A DNA stretch of 64,000 nt from Nannobrachium achirus (GCA_963921795.1 OY997649.1:60439372-60503371), one strand, 5' to 3'. Counted from the first letter of the stretch, positions 10,970 to 23,974 are shown. The notes: generated by a model not told the origin, from the letters alone. Program-made: numbers and translations.

Positions 10970-11345
10970 TACGCAGTACTATGCAGTAGATATCTTCCGC
11001 AAAAAAAGAAACACTTGTAAACAAAAGAAAAGAAAAAAAAATGCAAAAAATAAAGTTAGAAGGGTCCGGGGGAGGGTAAGGCTATAGGCTAGGTTTATTA
11101 TTACCAGTTTCGAGCGGCTTCCGCTTGTACGTGGTTTTTCAGGGCGGTTTCAAAGGATTTGCACTCCTTTAAGGCCTTCGGTAAGGCGTTCCACATTTTG
11201 GTGGTATAGCAGGAAAACGAGTTTGACCCTTTGTTTGAGTTGACTCTGGGTTGAGCGTGATCTGTGGCGCTGCCTCTGGTGTTGTAATTGTGGACATCCT
11301 TGACGTTTTTAAAGTATTTTGTCAGGTACACGGGTATCTGGCCCA
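10970..11345 (-). mobile_element. LINE 3' end with reverse-transcriptase C-terminal fragment
   Basis: On the minus strand, 11345-11098 encodes an open segment with YLTKYFKNVKDVHNYNTRGS, then FSCYTTKMWNALPKALKEC and a KNHVQ block before a stop. The HNYNTR..S and F.Y...WN.LP..L..C.SF..ALK pattern is characteristic of the region after the RT domain in CR1/L2/Rex-type non-LTR retrotransposons. The 3' UTR (10970-11097) shares cagtactatgcagtagatat and the caaaaaataaa region with a second copy at 15770. Heavily 5'-truncated. Confidence 0.75.
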
Positions 11346-11397
11346 GATGGGTACCAGGCCCATTGCAAGATGCTGTACTCTGTCATCTACTCTGAGC

Positions 11398-11765
11398 TAG
11401 CCTGGTTCTGGCCCCTCACCATTGAGAATCCATTTCCACCAGCTACCAGAAAGGGTTAGCCAATCAGGGCTGTAGGCTGTGTGGACACAAAAACATCCCC
11501 CCCTCCCCTCTATGACAGGCATCAAACAGGTAGTTGTCTTTGATGCTTTCATTGATTAGGGAGATCACTAACGAGGTCTTGACACTTTTATGGCCCAATC
11601 AATTACCTTATTGCACAACCCCTTTGAAGTTCAAAGGGAGCAATTTAGAGCTCTGGCTGAGTTCACCAGGCTTTAGCCCGCCCCCCAGAAATGGAATCTC
11701 TCCTTGCAATCCCAGACTCTCTTCCCAAAACGAAGCGTGTGATAGAGGCTGGCACCGCCAGGCTA
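11398..11765. mobile_element. Mutator-like MITE (family M), copy 1
   Basis: Ends tagcctgg and ccaggcta; 9-bp duplication actctgagc is exact (11389-11397 and 11766-11774). The 368-bp interior has no coding frame of note. Nine-base duplications fit the Mutator/MULE superfamily. The other copy is 46572-47017. Confidence 0.8.
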
Positions 11766-11905
11766 ACTCTGAGCCACCCCACGTGGCTTGACTGGTGAGA
11801 GGCGGTGAGGTGAGTCTGAAAAGGAAGGTTATAACAAACAGGTACATTTCCCTGCCTTAGTGCTTATTATTTATTCTTTCATTACCCATCTCTCCCTCTC
11901 TCTAA

Positions 11906-13082
<1,177 letters not shown>

Positions 13083-13090
13083 GTCAAGTC

Positions 13091-13470
13091 CAGTGTTGTT
13101 TTTGACAGCAAATTTTGATTTAGTTTTAGTCATAGTCTTTTGAATAAAATGTCATTTAGTTTCAGTCGTAATGTAGTCCCCTGAAAAGTATTAGTTTTAG
13201 CTTAATTTTAGTCGACTAAATATCATAAGATTTTAGGCGACTAAATCTACAGTTGATTTAGTCAACTGGAATGTATTTTGGCAGGCCTTGATGGCATCGT
13301 AATGATTTTACGCTTGGTTGTGTGCTGAAAATAGCAGATCTACAAGCTCACAACGCGTCGCGCTGCGCAACACCTCAGAGCAACCAAACATAAACGAGTC
13401 CCTCCCTAACGTTTTAGTCTAGTTCGACAACCATTTTTCGTCATAGTTTTAGTCGAGAAAATCAACACTG
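13091..13470. mobile_element. hAT MITE (CAGTGTTG ends) carrying half an HP
   Basis: Begins cagtgttgtttttgac and ends gaaaatcaacactg. The 8-mer gtcaagtc is duplicated exactly at 13083-13090 and 13471-13478. The interior is built of ttttagtc/gactaaa repeats. At 13326-13375 an HP left arm (gaaaatagcagatctacaag, then ctcacaacgcg) is present without its right arm. Confidence 0.85.
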
Positions 13471-13596
13471 GTCAAGTCGCCTCAATTCTACTGACCGATT
13501 GCAAAAGACTGAGCATGCTCGGTTTTCCATCGACGGGTTCCGAGAACTTCCGACAGCCCTATCAACGGCAGGCGCCTCTTGCCGACAAGGACCCAA

Positions 13597-13776
13597 ATGC
13601 ATTTTGGTCCAAATGCATTTGGGTCCCCATCCGGAGTCAACGGGGGTCAATTTATTGTCATCAAATTATTGTCTTAAGAATGTGACAAATACCAAAAAAA
13701 TTTATTGAACTCAAGTCTCCATGGCATTAGTAATCAATGGAAAGAAAGTCATTTTGGGGGTGAACTACTCCTTTAA
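13597..13776. mobile_element. Family H MITE, 5'-truncated
   Basis: The right half from cgggggtcaatttattgtc to ggtgaactactcctttaa matches 55100-55243. The left side is replaced by a small palindrome, ggacccaaatgcatt/aatgcatttgggtcc (13588-13626). Confidence 0.7.
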
Positions 13777-13914
13777 GGTGAAAGAAACGCAAATGCCCCT
13801 CTTTCCATGCCATACCTGAAGGCAGCATTCAAGAGAATTGCCTTGTCCAAACTCTCCTGAACTTGAATGCAGCATGTTGAAAGAATCGCCCTCTCTGTGT
13901 AGAAGTCAAGCATT

Positions 13915-13957
13915 GAAAATAGCCAACCTTCAAGCTCACGAGGTCTGCTATTTTCGA
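13915..13957. repeat. Shortened HP
   Basis: gaaaatagccaaccttcaagctcacgaggtctgctattttcg, given here as outer arms gaaaatagc and gctattttc with only part of the inner stem left. Confidence 0.6.
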
Positions 13958-14038
13958 TATTTTCACCAAAAGGCCCTTTTTAGAAATGTCAGCCCCTGCC
14001 TCTCTAACATTCTCTGCACGTCCCTGGGGGAGAGAGTG

Positions 14039-14041
<3 letters not shown>

Positions 14042-14113
<72 letters not shown>
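14042..14113. repeat. (GA)n microsatellite
   Basis: GA run with one T interruption; it explains the RERERE and SLSLSL pseudo-ORFs here. Confidence 0.97.
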
Positions 14114-14117
<4 letters not shown>

Positions 14118-14479
14118 AAACACACCATGACAACAATGAGGACGCTGAAAGTCTCATGATTACGGGGACCTTCCGTTTCTTTTGTGCTAATCACTCCATA
14201 ATAACCTCTAACAAAAAAGCAATTACGGAGCAAATGGAGGATGGCTGTGAGGGCCAGCTGTGCCAGTGATGACCACGGCTCCCTGCGGGACGCCCCGTCT
14301 CTGACAGGAGGACCAACAGTCTGTAGCAGCAGCAGCAGCGCTGGAACGATGTGCCACGACTGCACAGGTTAGCCTCGCTGCTAACTGGCCCTGCGTCCGT
14401 CAACCACGTAACCACGTAAAGCCCAGCATCCAAATCGTTAGGCCAGTCACGCAATTATTAATCGCAATTATCTAACTAT

Positions 14480-14856
14480 TAGGTATGGGACGATTTGAAA
14501 ATTTCATATCACGATTATTGTGGCAAAAGAAATCGTGATTTACGATATTATCGCGATAATCAAAATACATTATCCTGGGGCGGAACATTTGCCAAACAAA
14601 TAGAAGATCGGCTATTTTTTGGCAAAGACAATTTGATAGAGTGTGAAAAAGACTGTATCAAGTACGTATATTATAAGTACCTTTTACCAATTATAGAGGG
14701 TTTAAGTGGTACCGGATATGCAGCTCTGCAAATAAAAGGTGAATTGATCCCAGTGCATGACGGAGGACGATATCACGATAAATTAAATCTCCACGATATG
14801 ATTATCTTGAGTGTTTTTTATCACGATAAACGATATCACAGATCGTCCCATCCCTA
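14480..14856. mobile_element. Family C MITE, copy 2, HP collapsed
   Basis: Ends taggtatgggacgat and gatcgtcccatcccta, with perfect 8-bp duplication ctaactat (14472-14479, 14857-14864). In place of the 85-bp HP there is only gccaaacaaatag, aagat, cggctattttttggc (14590-14623). That is the expected result of an internal palindrome deletion. Confidence 0.9.
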
Positions 14857-14916
14857 CTAACTATTAATTTACCAAATGTCTGTCCGTCTGCCGGCCAACG
14901 TCTGACTGTCTGTGTG

Positions 14917-15131
14917 CATGCTGACATTATTGATACTAAACAGTGTCGCAGCCGCATGCTGAAACAATGCCCAAATTTGGAGATGAGCATGCTGACATCA
15001 CTGATACTAAACCGTGTCTCCACCATGGTAACAGCCGCCAGCTGAAACGATGCCCAAATTTGGAGATGATGTACGCCATCTGTCTGCATGCTGACATCAC
15101 TGATAACAAACAGTGTCGCCACCATGGTAGT
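14917..15131. repeat. Minisatellite with irregular 71/99-bp period
   Basis: Units start at 14917, 14988 and 15087 with catgctgacat.a.tgata..aaac.gtgtc. The block gctgaaacaatgcccaaatttggag is shared by the first two. An outlying piece with ccatggtaacagccgc recurs at 15523. Confidence 0.75.
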
Positions 15132-15769
15132 CTCGCGAGGCCAGAATGTTGCCTCCGCGATTTGGGCAAATACTCCCGGCTTACAGTCTGGCAAACGGAA
15201 ATAGAAACGATGAGGGTGAGATAAAGCGAATGTGACGCAACCGCTCCCTTGGTGCAGTAGCAATAACATGTCCTACTGGAAGCGTTATGTCTCCTTTCAA
15301 TATTTCTGGGGGCGTTATTTTGTCTTTCTCTGGTGTTGTTGGTGTTACCTCCATGATGTTTTCAAACGTTTTCTTAAACTATACACCCATAACAAGAATA
15401 GGCCGCTCGAATGACTTTGTCTGAGCTATTGCGTTTCTGTTATGTTTCCAATGGGACTACAGTTCAGTGCAGCAGTGGCTACTTCCGATACTCGCCGTTC
15501 GGGAGCTGCTGTTCCAGACTCCACCATGGTAACAGCCGCATGCTGAAACAATGCCTACATCACAGACAGGTGTTGCACAACTGGACGTCAATGGTGACTG
15601 TTCTGCCCAACGTGCACCGTTCGGGGTTCTCCAACATTACTTCTGAGACTCCTACATTCAGTCCCTCATATACTGTACATTCACTGGTACAAGGTCAACT
15701 AAAAGGAGATCCTAGAAAAAAGACTAAGCTTATTTACATAGGAAAACATTGAAGTATCTCATATAACAT
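15132..15769. other. No supported gene
   Basis: The 113-codon frame at 15411-15752 has no recognisable domain. The rest is mixed sequence. Confidence 0.4.
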
Positions 15770-15984
15770 TGAATGACAGACAGATAGAACACAGTACTAT
15801 GCAGTAGATATAGTGTAGTAAAAAAAAAAAAAAGGAAATAAAAATAAAATAAACAGTGCAAAAAATATATGCAGTAGGTAAATACAAAGGAGGGTCAGGG
15901 GAGGCTGGGCTAGGTTTGTTATTGCCAGTTGCGAATGGCTGCCGCCTGTAAGTGGTTTTAAGCTTGTAGATCTGGCTATTTCCA
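15770..15984 (-). mobile_element. LINE 3' end, copy 2, abutting half an HP
   Basis: acagtactatgcagtagatat, an A-rich 3' UTR and gggctaggtttgttattgcc parallel the LINE at 10970-11120, ending in the same Asn-Trp-stop region. At 15960 it is cut directly onto the HP right arm aagcttgtagatctggctattt. Confidence 0.65.
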
Positions 15985-16290
15985 CTATGAATGTTCTTTT
16001 TTTAAGTATAAAGTTGTCAAATATGTCAGTAATTTCTTTGTATATTTACTAGGTTATGTGTCATATCTGCCATGTGCAACTTCAAAGCCTACAAGCCAGA
16101 CAGAAATGTAATCGTCATGTCAAATGTCATAATCGTGACAGCCCTACATATTGTGTGAAAAACCCTGCTGAAAATTGCAGATGGACAAGCTGGCGTGTTG
16201 CAACTCATTTGAATGCATTTTATACGTATGAGACCTTGTGAAACTTTTACTTTTGGTAGTATACTTTATTTTGATGCCAATACTTTTACT

Positions 16291-16689
16291 TAGAGATGCT
16301 CCGATTGCTATTTTTGGGTCCCAATTCCGATCACCGAACAACTGGAATCAGTATCTGCCGATACCGATATTCCCGATCACAGCGTCAAATCCATAAATTC
16401 TTCTATTTATTGTGTTACTGTAGCAGCATTTATATATTTAACGATTCTTCTTACAAAACATTGACATTGTATATCAAGTATAAACATTAGGAGATTGCTG
16501 GCTGAGGTCCTTTAGTATCCAATTCAACAGGAGTTGAATTGGAGCTGAGGTTATATTCAGTCCCACAGATACATATATCGTGAAAATAGCTGATCTAGCT
16601 TGTAGATCGGCAAAGCCGATACCATTCAAAGCCGAAAGAAGCATTATCGGCCGATCGCGATCACTCACCGATCAATCGGCACATCTCTA
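16291..16689. mobile_element. hAT MITE (TAGAGATG ends) with collapsed HP
   Basis: Ends tagagatgctccgat and atcggcacatctcta. The 8-bp duplication cttttact is exact (16283-16290 and 16690-16697). It inserted into a tacttttactt-type repeat that resumes after 16690. A short HP remnant, gaaaatagctgatct/agcttgtagatcggc, lies at 16583-16612. Confidence 0.85.
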
Positions 16690-16732
16690 CTTTTACTTTA
16701 GTGTTTCTACATTGCAGTATTGATACTTTTAC

Positions 16733-17230
16733 TTAAAGGGATCCCTGACTAATACGACAAATATGCCTTAATACATTATAATTGTCCTCTATAAATACAA
16801 TGTAAAATTAAAAACACCTTAATTATTTTATTTCTTCTAGAAATAGCTAATCTTTCACTCAGTAGGGGAAATGCCCGTCGCAAGTTGATGATGTCATAAA
16901 TGTAATTTGTGATCTATCCCTATGGAATTTATGGCATGCATGTGCAAATAAAAACAAACGTAATACTTCCTATGGTTAATATGGGCATCAAATCAATGTT
17001 TGAGCATCAAATCAATGTTTGTGTTTTTTTTTTGCACATGCATGCCATAAAAATGACACATGACATTTATGACATCAACTTGCGACGGGCATTTCCCCTA
17101 TTGAGTGAAAGATAAGCTATTTCTAGAAGAAATAAAATATTTAAGTTGTTTTCAATTTTACATTATAGTTATAGAGGACAATTATAATGTATTAAGGCAT
17201 ATTTGTCGTATTAGCCAGGGATCCTTTTAA
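16733..17230. mobile_element. Family H MITE (498-bp long palindrome)
   Basis: Ends ttaaagggatccctg and cagggatccttttaa. The arms repeat inversely across the element: aatacgacaaatatgcctta, ataattgtcctctat, gaaatagct and cccgtcgcaagttgatg. The centre holds gcatcaaatcaatgttt twice (16985 and 17006). Confidence 0.85.
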
Positions 17231-17315
17231 GTAAAGATATGTAGTATTTTTTCGACCGCTGGAGAGGATACAGTCAAAAACCAAACAGGAGAGACACCCA
17301 GAAGCATCTGGTAGC

Positions 17316-17807
17316 CAGGGACGTGCTGGCCATTGGGAAAAGCGGGACAACTACCGAACGGCCGGTTCATTCCCGGCCGGCCATTAGGAAAAAAATTTAA
17401 ATAAAATGCCGGCCTTCGTTCCATTTTGGGGGCTGGGCGGCCAACAAAGTAAATCGTCACTGAAACCTCGTATCTCCAAGTTTCAAATGTATACATTTTT
17501 TCGCAAAGCAAAGCCCTGCTTCATCATACAAGGCTGTTGCACAAAAGTAGTGAAAACAGCCGATCTACAAGCACACAACGCCTCGCGGTGCGAGGCGTTG
17601 TGTGCTTGTAGATCGGCTGTTTTCACTAGTTTAAATCATTTTTAAAATGATAAATACAAAACAAACGGTTTTGGACATACAAGGTTTCCACCCGACAACG
17701 ACGAAGTAGCAGCAGCGCTATAGAGAGAGATCTCTGCTCTATAGCGCGCAATGAGGGCCTCTCCAACTCTTTTTCCCGGGCTGAATCAGGGGCCCAGCAC
17801 GTCCCTG
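17316..17807. mobile_element. Family F hAT MITE hosting a family D element
   Basis: Ends cagggacgtgctggc and ggcccagcacgtccctg. The flanks ctggtagc (17308-17315) and ctggtggc (17808-17815) match at 7 of 8. The F parts include tcccggccgg, gggggctgggcggcc and agcgctatagagagagatct. The family D element sits between at 17455-17703. Confidence 0.85.
17455..17703. mobile_element. Family D MITE, copy 1, nested in family F
   Basis: Starts cgtcactgaaacctcgtatc and ends tttccacccgacaacgacg. Flanks aaat/aagt are close to a 4-bp duplication. HP in the D form (gtgaaaacagccgatctaca; loop cgcctcgcggtgcgaggcg) occupies 17560-17632. Confidence 0.8.
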
Positions 17808-17815
17808 CTGGTGGC

Positions 17816-18608
17816 CCATCCATACGTCCTGGGCCGCTGTCACACCAGGAGGTGACAGCACCGTAGCAGTGCTTGGCTGTCTGGCGAGTGGGCGTCACTG
17901 AGGGTCAGATTGACACCTGTGTTGTGTGTGAATAATGCAAGACCTTGGGAAAGGGCTTCTCTATAAAAAAAAAAAGAAAAAAAGAAAAAAAGAAAAAGAA
18001 AAGAGAAAAAAGAAGGGCGCCCTGGGAGATGCCCGAGTGAAAATGCTGCAGAGGTCCTAATTAGTGCATTCCCTTATATGTGTGTGTGTGTAGCAGCCTA
18101 CAGCATCAACAGCACACGCGGCTGGAAGCACATACAGTATCGTCAACATCGGGTGGAAACCTTGTATGTCCAAACCGCTACCAAACCGCAAAGAACAACG
18201 ATCACGGTGTACTTGTGCAATACACACCCCAAAATCAATCCTTCAGTTCTAGGCAACACAGAAGGGGGGGACTTTTTTTTTCTTATTTCCACATAACAAC
18301 TCAAAGGTATATTAATGACATATTCAATATTGAAAATGGGTGGTTCTCCCCTTTAATACTTTTAAATGATTTATTATTTATAAATCTCACAGACAAATGA
18401 AACCACTGTTGCTGTTACCATGAGATGAATACCTAGGACTTGCGACGTAAAAAAAAAGTCCATAAAAAGACTTATTCGCGATGTTCCTTTAAGGCAGGGT
18501 GTTTAACTGTACTTGTACTGTACTACATTCTTTAATGTATTGACTATACTTGTTATTATGTTCTCCACTTTTGTCTAATAAAATACTCAATCAATCAAAA
18601 CTGTCACT
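17816..18608. other. No supported gene; purine tract and LINE-like tail
   Basis: 17969-18018 is an A/G-rich tract. 18510-18600 ends in taataaaatactcaatcaatc, typical of a truncated LINE 3' tail with short tandem repeats. Confidence 0.45.
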
Positions 18609-18671
18609 TAAAATAGCAGATCTAAAAGCTCACAACATGTTGCAGCGCAGAGCGTTGAGAGCTTGTACATT
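18609..18671. repeat. HP hairpin, imperfect
   Basis: aaaatagcagatctaaaagctcacaac pairs loosely with gttgagagcttgtaca; the distal right arm (gatctgctatttt) is lost. Confidence 0.65.
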
Positions 18672-19097
18672 TTTTGCCACTTTTGTGTGACACTAATTGG
18701 GACATTCGTTAGAAAAACTAAAAAACACAACGTTGAAATAATTGGAGATACGTGGTTTCTGCCCCCACACACCGTTACGATAGGGGAACATGCAGTACGG
18801 GTTCCACCATTCAGTCAATGGCATTAAAATTGCATATCACATTCCCGTGTAGGTGATAAGCTGTGCATGGCCCACATCCACATGAATAATGAAACGTGTA
18901 TGTTGCATATTGATCTGTGCAGATGCAAGGCGCACACAATACTCAAAACAACACCGCAGCCATAAGCAAATGGGAGTGCAGCCTCTACTGCACATTACTG
19001 CCATGCAAGGAAATAAAGAAAGGAACGACTCATTTACTCTATGTGCAATATTGCACCCGCCATCAGCCTTTACTGTATTTGCCTTGCATATAATAGT
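18672..19097. other. No supported gene
   Basis: Mixed sequence with no repeat ends or coding signal recognised. Confidence 0.4.
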
Positions 19098-19101
19098 ATA
19101 T

Positions 19102-19360
19102 TGTCGTTGTCGGGTGGAAACCTTTTATGTCCAAAACCGTTGGTTTTGTATTTATCATTTTGAAAACGATCTAAACTAGTGAAAACAGCCGATCTACAAG
19201 CACACAACGCCTCGCACCGCGAGGCGTTGTGTGCTTGTAGATCTGCTGTTTTCACTACCTTTGTGTGATGGCCGTGTATGATGAAGCAGGGCTTTACTTT
19301 GCGAAAAAAAACATACAAATTTGAAACTTGGAGATACGAGGTTTCTGCCCTACAGTGACG
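19102..19360. mobile_element. Family D MITE, copy 2
   Basis: Begins tgtcgttgtcgggtggaaacc and ends ggtttctgccctacagtgacg. Exact 4-bp duplication atat (19098-19101 and 19361-19364). Full HP at 19179-19257. Confidence 0.85.
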
Positions 19361-19364
19361 ATAT

Positions 19365-20250
19365 ACTGTATGTGCGCACGTGTGTGCGTGCAAGTGTCCG
19401 TGCGGCGAGGGTGCGTGCATGTGTGCAGTGTGCGTGCGTGCATGTGTGTGTGTGTGACTGTAAGCTGGCCTTGCTGCATGGAATTTTTATGACACTGAAA
19501 AGCAAAGATGACAGTTTGATGTCCTTCCATAAATGCCGGCCATCACTGCTTGCACACTGCACAAGCAAACAGAGTATAAATGCCATCGCTGAGCACTGTA
19601 CAGTATTGTACTGTACTGTACCTGTACTGTAACACATAAACCTGCAATTTGGTCGACGACCGACACAAGAAAACAGAAACGGTTCACACACACACACACC
19701 GTTTGGTAAACATTAACCCCACATGGATGTTTTTGGATCTTAAATTCTTTAGCCCAGAATGTTGTGGAGTAAAGACTATACTGTATTTCCCTGCTGCAGA
19801 AAGGCCGCAGAAAGCTTTTATTTCCATATTTCAGCTTTTTTTTATGCCCTATTATTGCACAGATTTTTGAATGCTTGATTGTGATTGGTCAATTGCTGAA
19901 ATCTAGAGGTCTGTTATTTCTGGATAACAGACCGCTCCGCTCTATAAAAAAACGCTGTCTTATCAAAGCTTCAGAACACCTGCTGCAGTCCAGCTGCACT
20001 GCGTGAATCTTGTGCCGTATCCAACATGTCAGCCATGTAAGCAACCACACAGTGACATTTGGAACTAAACGTTGCTCTCAAGAATGTTTTTGAAAACATT
20101 TGAAGCGAGAAATAGACAATGCAGTAACCAAATATGGATTTTATTTGATCAACACTTCCTTGTTTGCATGAGGCAATATTGAGCTCTGCAGACGGCCAGT
20201 GCAACACTTTAAAGGACATATTTTACACTCATTTATTTAGTAAGTAAAAC
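19365..20250. other. No supported gene; small hairpin
   Basis: ggtctgttat/ataacagacc forms a short hairpin at 19907-19932. A gtactgtactgta run is at 19596-19628. No coding evidence. Confidence 0.4.
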
Positions 20251-20256
20251 TTCAGG

Positions 20257-20534
20257 TTGATATGCCACCTCTGCTCCCCGTCGGTGGCATATCAAACTGT
20301 TGGGAAGTTCCTCGATGCACGTCCCACTGGGAAGAGACCCCGTGGCAGACCAAAGACCAGATGGAAGGATTATATCTCCAAACTGGCTTGGGAACGCCTC
20401 GGTATACTCCCTTAGGGAGTAGAGGAAGTTGCTCGGGATAAGGAAATCTGGAAGTCTCCGTTGGAACTGTTACCCCCGCAACCCGATTCCGGATAAGCAG
20501 TTGAAGATGGATGGATGGATGGATGGATGGATGG
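20257..20534 (+). mobile_element. RTE/Rex3-like LINE 3' end with (GATG)n tail
   Basis: In the plus frame, broken by stops, it reads GKRPRGRPKTRWKDYISKLA then WERLGILP and PPQPDSG before a stop. RW.DYI..LAWERLGI is a widespread teleost LINE C-terminal motif. The tail is a GGAT/GATG tetranucleotide run at 20508-20534. The 5' end begins with an inverted repeat gatatgccacc/ggtggcatatc (20258-20295), suggesting 5' inversion at insertion. Confidence 0.7.
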
Positions 20535-20847
20535 GCTCCTATCACTCGATAATGACCGCTGAGTGAGATGTTATCCCTTACCTATGTCATACTAAGTGTG
20601 TGTCAGTGTCACACTGAAATAGCAAAAATTGCCTGAGCAAAAAATACCTACAGATTTAGCAGAATGTCTATTTTTCGCAAATGCTTTTGCAAGTGAAAGT
20701 GATTATTAAGTCTCTCTGTGGGGCGTTGTTAAATATTTAACCAATGAAAAGCGTTAACAAGAGCTTTTTATGACTAAATAATAACTACATTGGTGGCCCG
20801 GCCGGGCCGCCGGTATGTGGCGCTCTGGGCACGCCAGGCTGAAATGC

Positions 20848-21212
20848 AATCGTAAACATTAGAATTTTGACCCCGATTTTGACCCGAAGTTTGAAGTGTC
20901 TTCTAAATCCTTCAGATTTTTTTTTTAAACCCGTTTCTGCGTCAGTGGTTCTCAAACTCTTTCATGTCAAGGACCCCTAGAATTATATGTATTTGGCCGC
21001 CGACCCCCGTCTCAAAATATTTTGTATCAGGGACCCCCCAGAAGCAAATATTTGAGTGACAGATGTTCACTTTAAAAATTAGATTTTTCATGATTTTTCA
21101 AAAGTAGCAGATCTACAAGCTCACAGCGCGGCACTCGGTGCCGCGCTGTGAGCTTGTATATCTGCTATTTTTCAATGGTTAAAGCATTCAATAATTCTAG
21201 GCCTAGATGGAT
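20848..21212. mobile_element. Family A composite, left part missing
   Basis: Contains gaattttgaccc, cagtggttctcaaactctttcatgt-type core, ggaccccccagaagc and HP-right (21101-21173), and ends aataattctaggcctagatgg. There is no HP-left. Confidence 0.75.
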
Positions 21213-21362
21213 GAAAAAAGAAAAAAGAAAACAGCTTTCTCAGAATAATCCCTCGTTAACCCTGCCGTACTGGAGTTCCCTGCTGCATCCCCCACACTCT
21301 CTGGGCAACGGGTAGCAACAGGAAGGGTTTGGCACCACAGCAGGGGTCCGGGACCCCTAGGG

Positions 21363-21689
21363 CAGGGGTTCCCAAACTGTTTTGGCTCAGGGCACCCCTA
21401 TACAAATTATTTTTCATCCGAGGCACCCCTACATTATATTCATAATTTTCACTCCCATGATCTACATATTTATGGCATGTTTTAACAATTATGTTGCGAG
21501 GGAAATGTTGAGATAATAGCCATTTTGGTTAGAACTGACTGAAAATAACTTTGTTCTTCAAGTTTAAAATGATACTAAATATATTTTGAAGTCCAATAAA
21601 TTCCAAATATTATCAAATGATCTCGCGGCACCACTGGACTGCCGTCGCGGCACCCCAGGGTGCCCCGTCACCCACTTTGAAAACCCCTG
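21363..21689. mobile_element. hAT MITE (CAGGGGTTCCCAAA ends), nested
   Basis: Ends caggggttcccaaactg and ctttgaaaacccctg; flanks ccctaggg/ccctaagg (7 of 8). It is inserted in another hAT whose own start (cagcaggggtccgggac) is at about 21338 and which resumes at 21690 with ggggacctcagagttactcc. A related copy runs in reverse at 63665. Confidence 0.8.
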
Positions 21690-21975
21690 CCCTAAGGGGA
21701 CCTCAGAGTTACTCCAGGGGGGCTACCAAATCGTTGTGTTATAGGAACATTAGGATTTTTATTTTTTTTTTTTACATGAACCATTTGAACCCAATATAGT
21801 GTCCCTATTCTGAGGGGGACATTAGCCGGAAATACAGTAGCAGATCTACGATCTATTTTTCAGATCTGATATAGATCTGCTATTTTCGGTGAAGAGGTCT
21901 GGTGTAGAAGGAAAAAAGAGCAGTCCAGAGCCAAAGGCCAAGGACTAAGTATTGAGTGGTTAACTGTCTGAAAAT
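21690..21975. repeat. Host hAT remainder with family E element
   Basis: aaccatttgaaccc at 21778 and tattgagtggttaac at 21950 are family E ends. Between them lies an HP remnant (agtagcagatctac.., gatctgctattttc; 21836-21887). The flank order matches the hAT copies at 29448 and 56537. Confidence 0.65.
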
Positions 21976-23374
21976 ACACATTAACTCATTTACTGCCTGA
22001 CAAGTATGACGAGCTATATAAATGCGTCGGTTCTGCCTATGACAAGTATGACGAGTTGTCAATATGCTGTAATCGCTATAAAACAATTAAAGTACGATCG
22101 CCGATCCGCCATAATTCTTTCTCCATGGGGAGGCACTATTCACAAAAAACGGATCCGGATGTTCCCACACCGGAAACAGGGGGCGGGACAACAACCCCCT
22201 GTATCCTGTCTCCGAAACGCATTCACTTCCTCGTTACCACCAAGGTAAATAGGAGGTAGGGACATCACGTGACAGCGGGTATACGCCATGTCCAGCCATG
22301 AAGCTCACCATGGGTGCCAGTATCGCGAGACTATCCACCGTTTCCTGTCTGTGAACCAAATCTTGCGATACTTCGGAGACAGAAACGATTATTATTATTA
22401 TTTCATTATGCACTGTGCACATCGAAAAGCAAGTGATTGTAAAAATACCTTTGATATATTTTCTTTTATATTCCTGAACAGATTATATGACAAAGGTCTC
22501 AGTCGTTCATAAATAATGTTTACTTTATTCCAGGTTTGTTCATGAGCTGATCTAGCCGGCTCCATCATTCTGGCACCCATAGGAGCGTCATGGCCGGTCC
22601 CGGCGGTCACGTGGTTTCCCTTCCTTATATTTTTACTTCCTTGGTTACCACAGCATACACAGACACGCAGACACGATCAATATGGACTATGCAAGGCTGC
22701 TGTTTTTTGTTGCTTACCACGGGTGGATCGTAGAGCGAACATGATCCGTGAACCGTTGTGCACGATGCACGCGCACGTGCCCCCGTTAAAGGTAAGCAAA
22801 ATCCCAGGGGTGTGGAACATTAGAAGGGTTTCAAAATCGCAGTCAATGAGTGTTAACACATCTACTGCCTCTTAATCTGAAGGTTGCTTGGTGCCTCGGT
22901 GCCACGTGGTTTCCTCCATAGGCCGCCGCTATTATTTTGAAGGGCTGGAAGGGGGTTGTTTTTGTTTTTTTGGATTATCACTTGACGGCAACGATTACGT
23001 CATCTAGTCACATGACAGTGTGGGACAAGAAGAGGGAAGATGGCTGCGCCCTGCCTTGTGCCTTGTTTACATTTAGATCTGCTGCAAAATGTCTCAAAAT
23101 GGCTATTTTGTTTAAATGAAGTTTCTTTATGGGCCTCTCCATTGACTTAACATTGAGGAGCTTCACTTCGCGTGCACGCCCAACGTGCGTTGTAAACAAA
23201 TCGCCGACATTACCGATGCGAGCGGGACCGGAGCGACATTAAGTAAGTAATAATATCTTTACTGTATATACAGTAAGATTCACAGTCCTCACCGTCAACG
23301 GCGCCATGGTATTAACCCTTTCAATGACGGTGAGGACTGTCAACGGCGGCGAAAAAGTTAACATGAATCCCACA
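21976..23374. other. Apparently unique, CpG-containing; one inverted repeat
   Basis: Repeats were not recognised in most of it. acagtcctcaccgtcaacggc (23281-) and gacggtgaggactgtcaacggcgg (to about 23348) form an inverted and direct repeat cluster. Several CpGs and a ctgtatatacag palindrome are present. No convincing exon. Confidence 0.4.
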
Positions 23375-23800
23375 TAATAATGTAAAAAAGAAGAAAGAAA
23401 ATCTTGATTTTACACATCACTGATGATGCTGTCAAACAATGAAGCCATCTATGAAATATATGATAAAGTTTTAATCTGCAACATAATGTTATACCATTTG
23501 TAGTGGGGGGTCCCTGATTCATATCTCTCTAGCTAAGGGGTCCTTGGCGTGTAAAATACATTTGGAAGAGCCCTGTATGAGTGCCAGGAACACAGGACTA
23601 GGATGCTGTAAGCATCCTAAAGGGTTCATATTTTATGAGCCAGGCCTACAAAAGATTTGCACAAACAAGCACATGAACACACTGGGGCTGGGGCACGATT
23701 CACGATTATTTCAAACCTTTGCCTCGATTACGATTAATAAACGATTATAAAATAAGAGATCTGCAAGCTCGCAACGTAATGCAACATGAGAGTATAGATC
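23375..23800. repeat. hAT fragment and ACGATT-rich fragment with half HP
   Basis: 23400-23570 resembles the interior of the hAT at 29448 (gatgctgtcaaacaatgaa, ggggtccctg). 23690-23745 (ggggcacgattcacgatta, tcgattacgatt) resembles another hAT end. agagatctgcaagctcgcaacg at 23755-23776 is a half HP. Confidence 0.5.
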
Positions 23801-23974
23801 GATGTGTTGATATATATATATATACTGTATACATCTAAAAAAAACGACTTCTCCTACATTAAGTTGCTTATTGGCTCTAAATATAGTTTTCGATATATTT
23901 TCAGTTAATTGCCTAGCCCTTAAACACATACCCTCTCACACAGACACACACACAGACGCACACGGACACGCACA

